From DRTC01 sp964521025 (GTDB taxonomy: Bacteria > Cloacimonadota > Cloacimonadia > Cloacimonadales > TCS61), in the NCBI GenBank assembly GCA_964521025.1, contig CAZFPK010000014.1:5309-69308 (forward strand): a stretch of 64,000 bases of DNA, given 5' to 3'. The notes beneath the pieces are model-generated. The model was not told the DNA's origin. It saw only the letters and a list, made by a program, of their open reading frames with translations, and did not search any database. The translations under genes were made by a program, and so were the position numbers. This document shows positions 63,751 to 64,000 of the stretch, piece by piece (the first letter of the stretch is position 1; the number at the start of each line of letters is the position of its first letter).

Positions 63751-63970
63751 TTATTCAGAACGATTGTTTCCACCTGTTATTTTATAGAAATTTTTATTAT
63801 TCGTAATTCCTTTTGAATATTCAGTATTCCCAAAAACAGTATCGATTACTGTAAAGTTGTTATATGGATTAACGCTCTCGTATATATTATATAAGATTGC
63901 CCCTTCAATAAATCACGATACTGAGAATCTTCAATCGCAAAGCTAATAAATATGCGTTAGTAGCCATCAT
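63751..63970 (-). pseudogene. Decayed gene with two frameshifts
   Basis: AGGAG (63976-63980) precedes ATG at 63968-63970. The reading MMATNAYLL runs on after one missing base near 63942 as FAIEDSQYRDLLKGQSYIIY, then after a second shift near 63880 as ESVNPYNNFTVIDTVFGNTE and so on to a stop at 63751. The three pieces join into one sensible ~76-residue protein, though no single frame covers it. Family not recognised. It suggests gene decay, or indels in the draft, at this end of the window. Confidence 0.5.
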
Positions 63971-64000
63971 GTACTCTCCTTTCTTTCATTGGTATAACGG

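Larger units (their letters stand above)
63394..64000. other. Right-end region without an intact gene
   Basis: About 600 bases with no complete gene; it holds only the two minus-strand remnants listed separately. The rest (63582-63750) shows nothing I can identify. Confidence 0.5.

Noticed and set aside
1..64000. tRNA, rRNA or insertion sequence
   Set aside because: No T-loop/acceptor patterns, rRNA blocks or transposase motifs were found by eye; a tRNAscan or ISfinder run would be decisive.

Overview
Low-GC, gene-dense chromosomal DNA of a Gram-negative bacterium. Lipid A genes (lpxD, an lpxC-fabZ fusion, lpxA), an OmpH/Skp chaperone, a porin-like protein and SecDF show an outer membrane. 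The LpxC-FabZ fusion, a gingipain-type (C25) protease with a FlgD-like C-terminal domain and a large secreted beta-helix protein fit the FCB superphylum; a candidate phylum such as Cloacimonadota is my best guess, from gene content only. A run of exactly 100 N at 59447-59546 marks an assembly gap, so this is a draft, probably metagenomic, sequence and single-base frameshifts need caution.

Layout. 1-4.9 kb, minus strand: 5' end of gyrB, a PASTA protein, then a tightly overlapping yebC-ruvC-ruvA-rsmB block. 4.9-7.2 kb: AT-rich defence cassette (PD-(D/E)XK-like protein, single-domain PLD-family nuclease, C-terminally short DNA adenine methylase). 7.2-13.1 kb: retropepsin-like gene without a normal start, EF-G-like GTPase, C25 protease. 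13.6-18.7 kb, plus strand: SsnA-type amidohydrolase and a molybdenum hydroxylase whose large subunit fuses the Mo domain ahead of the FAD domain, plus a 2Fe-2S subunit. 19.1-28.1 kb: skp-lpxD, a broken partial duplicate and the intact copy of a large secreted protein, then lpxC/fabZ and lpxA. 28.5-32.6 kb: MscS channel converging on secF/secD. 32.8-39 kb: DUF3467 protein, AAA-ATPase/nuclease, AbiEii-type pair, coaD and a type II restriction-modification pair. 39-50.7 kb: aminopeptidase P, giant TPR protein, frameshifted TSUP transporter, glycosyltransferase, M48 lipoprotein, nitroreductase, racemase, double FKBP. 50.8-53.1 kb: glycerate kinase and hydroxypyruvate reductase. 53.1-62.2 kb: tungstate/molybdate island. 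62.4 kb to end: an O-methyltransferase and decayed coding remnants.

The most coherent functional unit is 53.1-62.2 kb. A structured leader resembling a Moco/Tuco riboswitch precedes a porin-like gene whose stop codon abuts the start of tupA. tupB, tupC, moeA, moaA, moaC, a MOSC protein, mogA/moaB and mobB follow. The inferred path is oxyanion entry through the outer membrane, TupABC import, then pterin cofactor synthesis, with the Mo hydroxylase at 14.9-18.7 kb as one possible client. Hairpin repeats and a 47-bp tandem array are spread through this island.

The genome carries several families of short palindromic intergenic repeats. They sit between genes of single operons and in places supply stop codons or C-terminal tails. 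No tRNA, rRNA, CRISPR array or insertion sequence was recognised.
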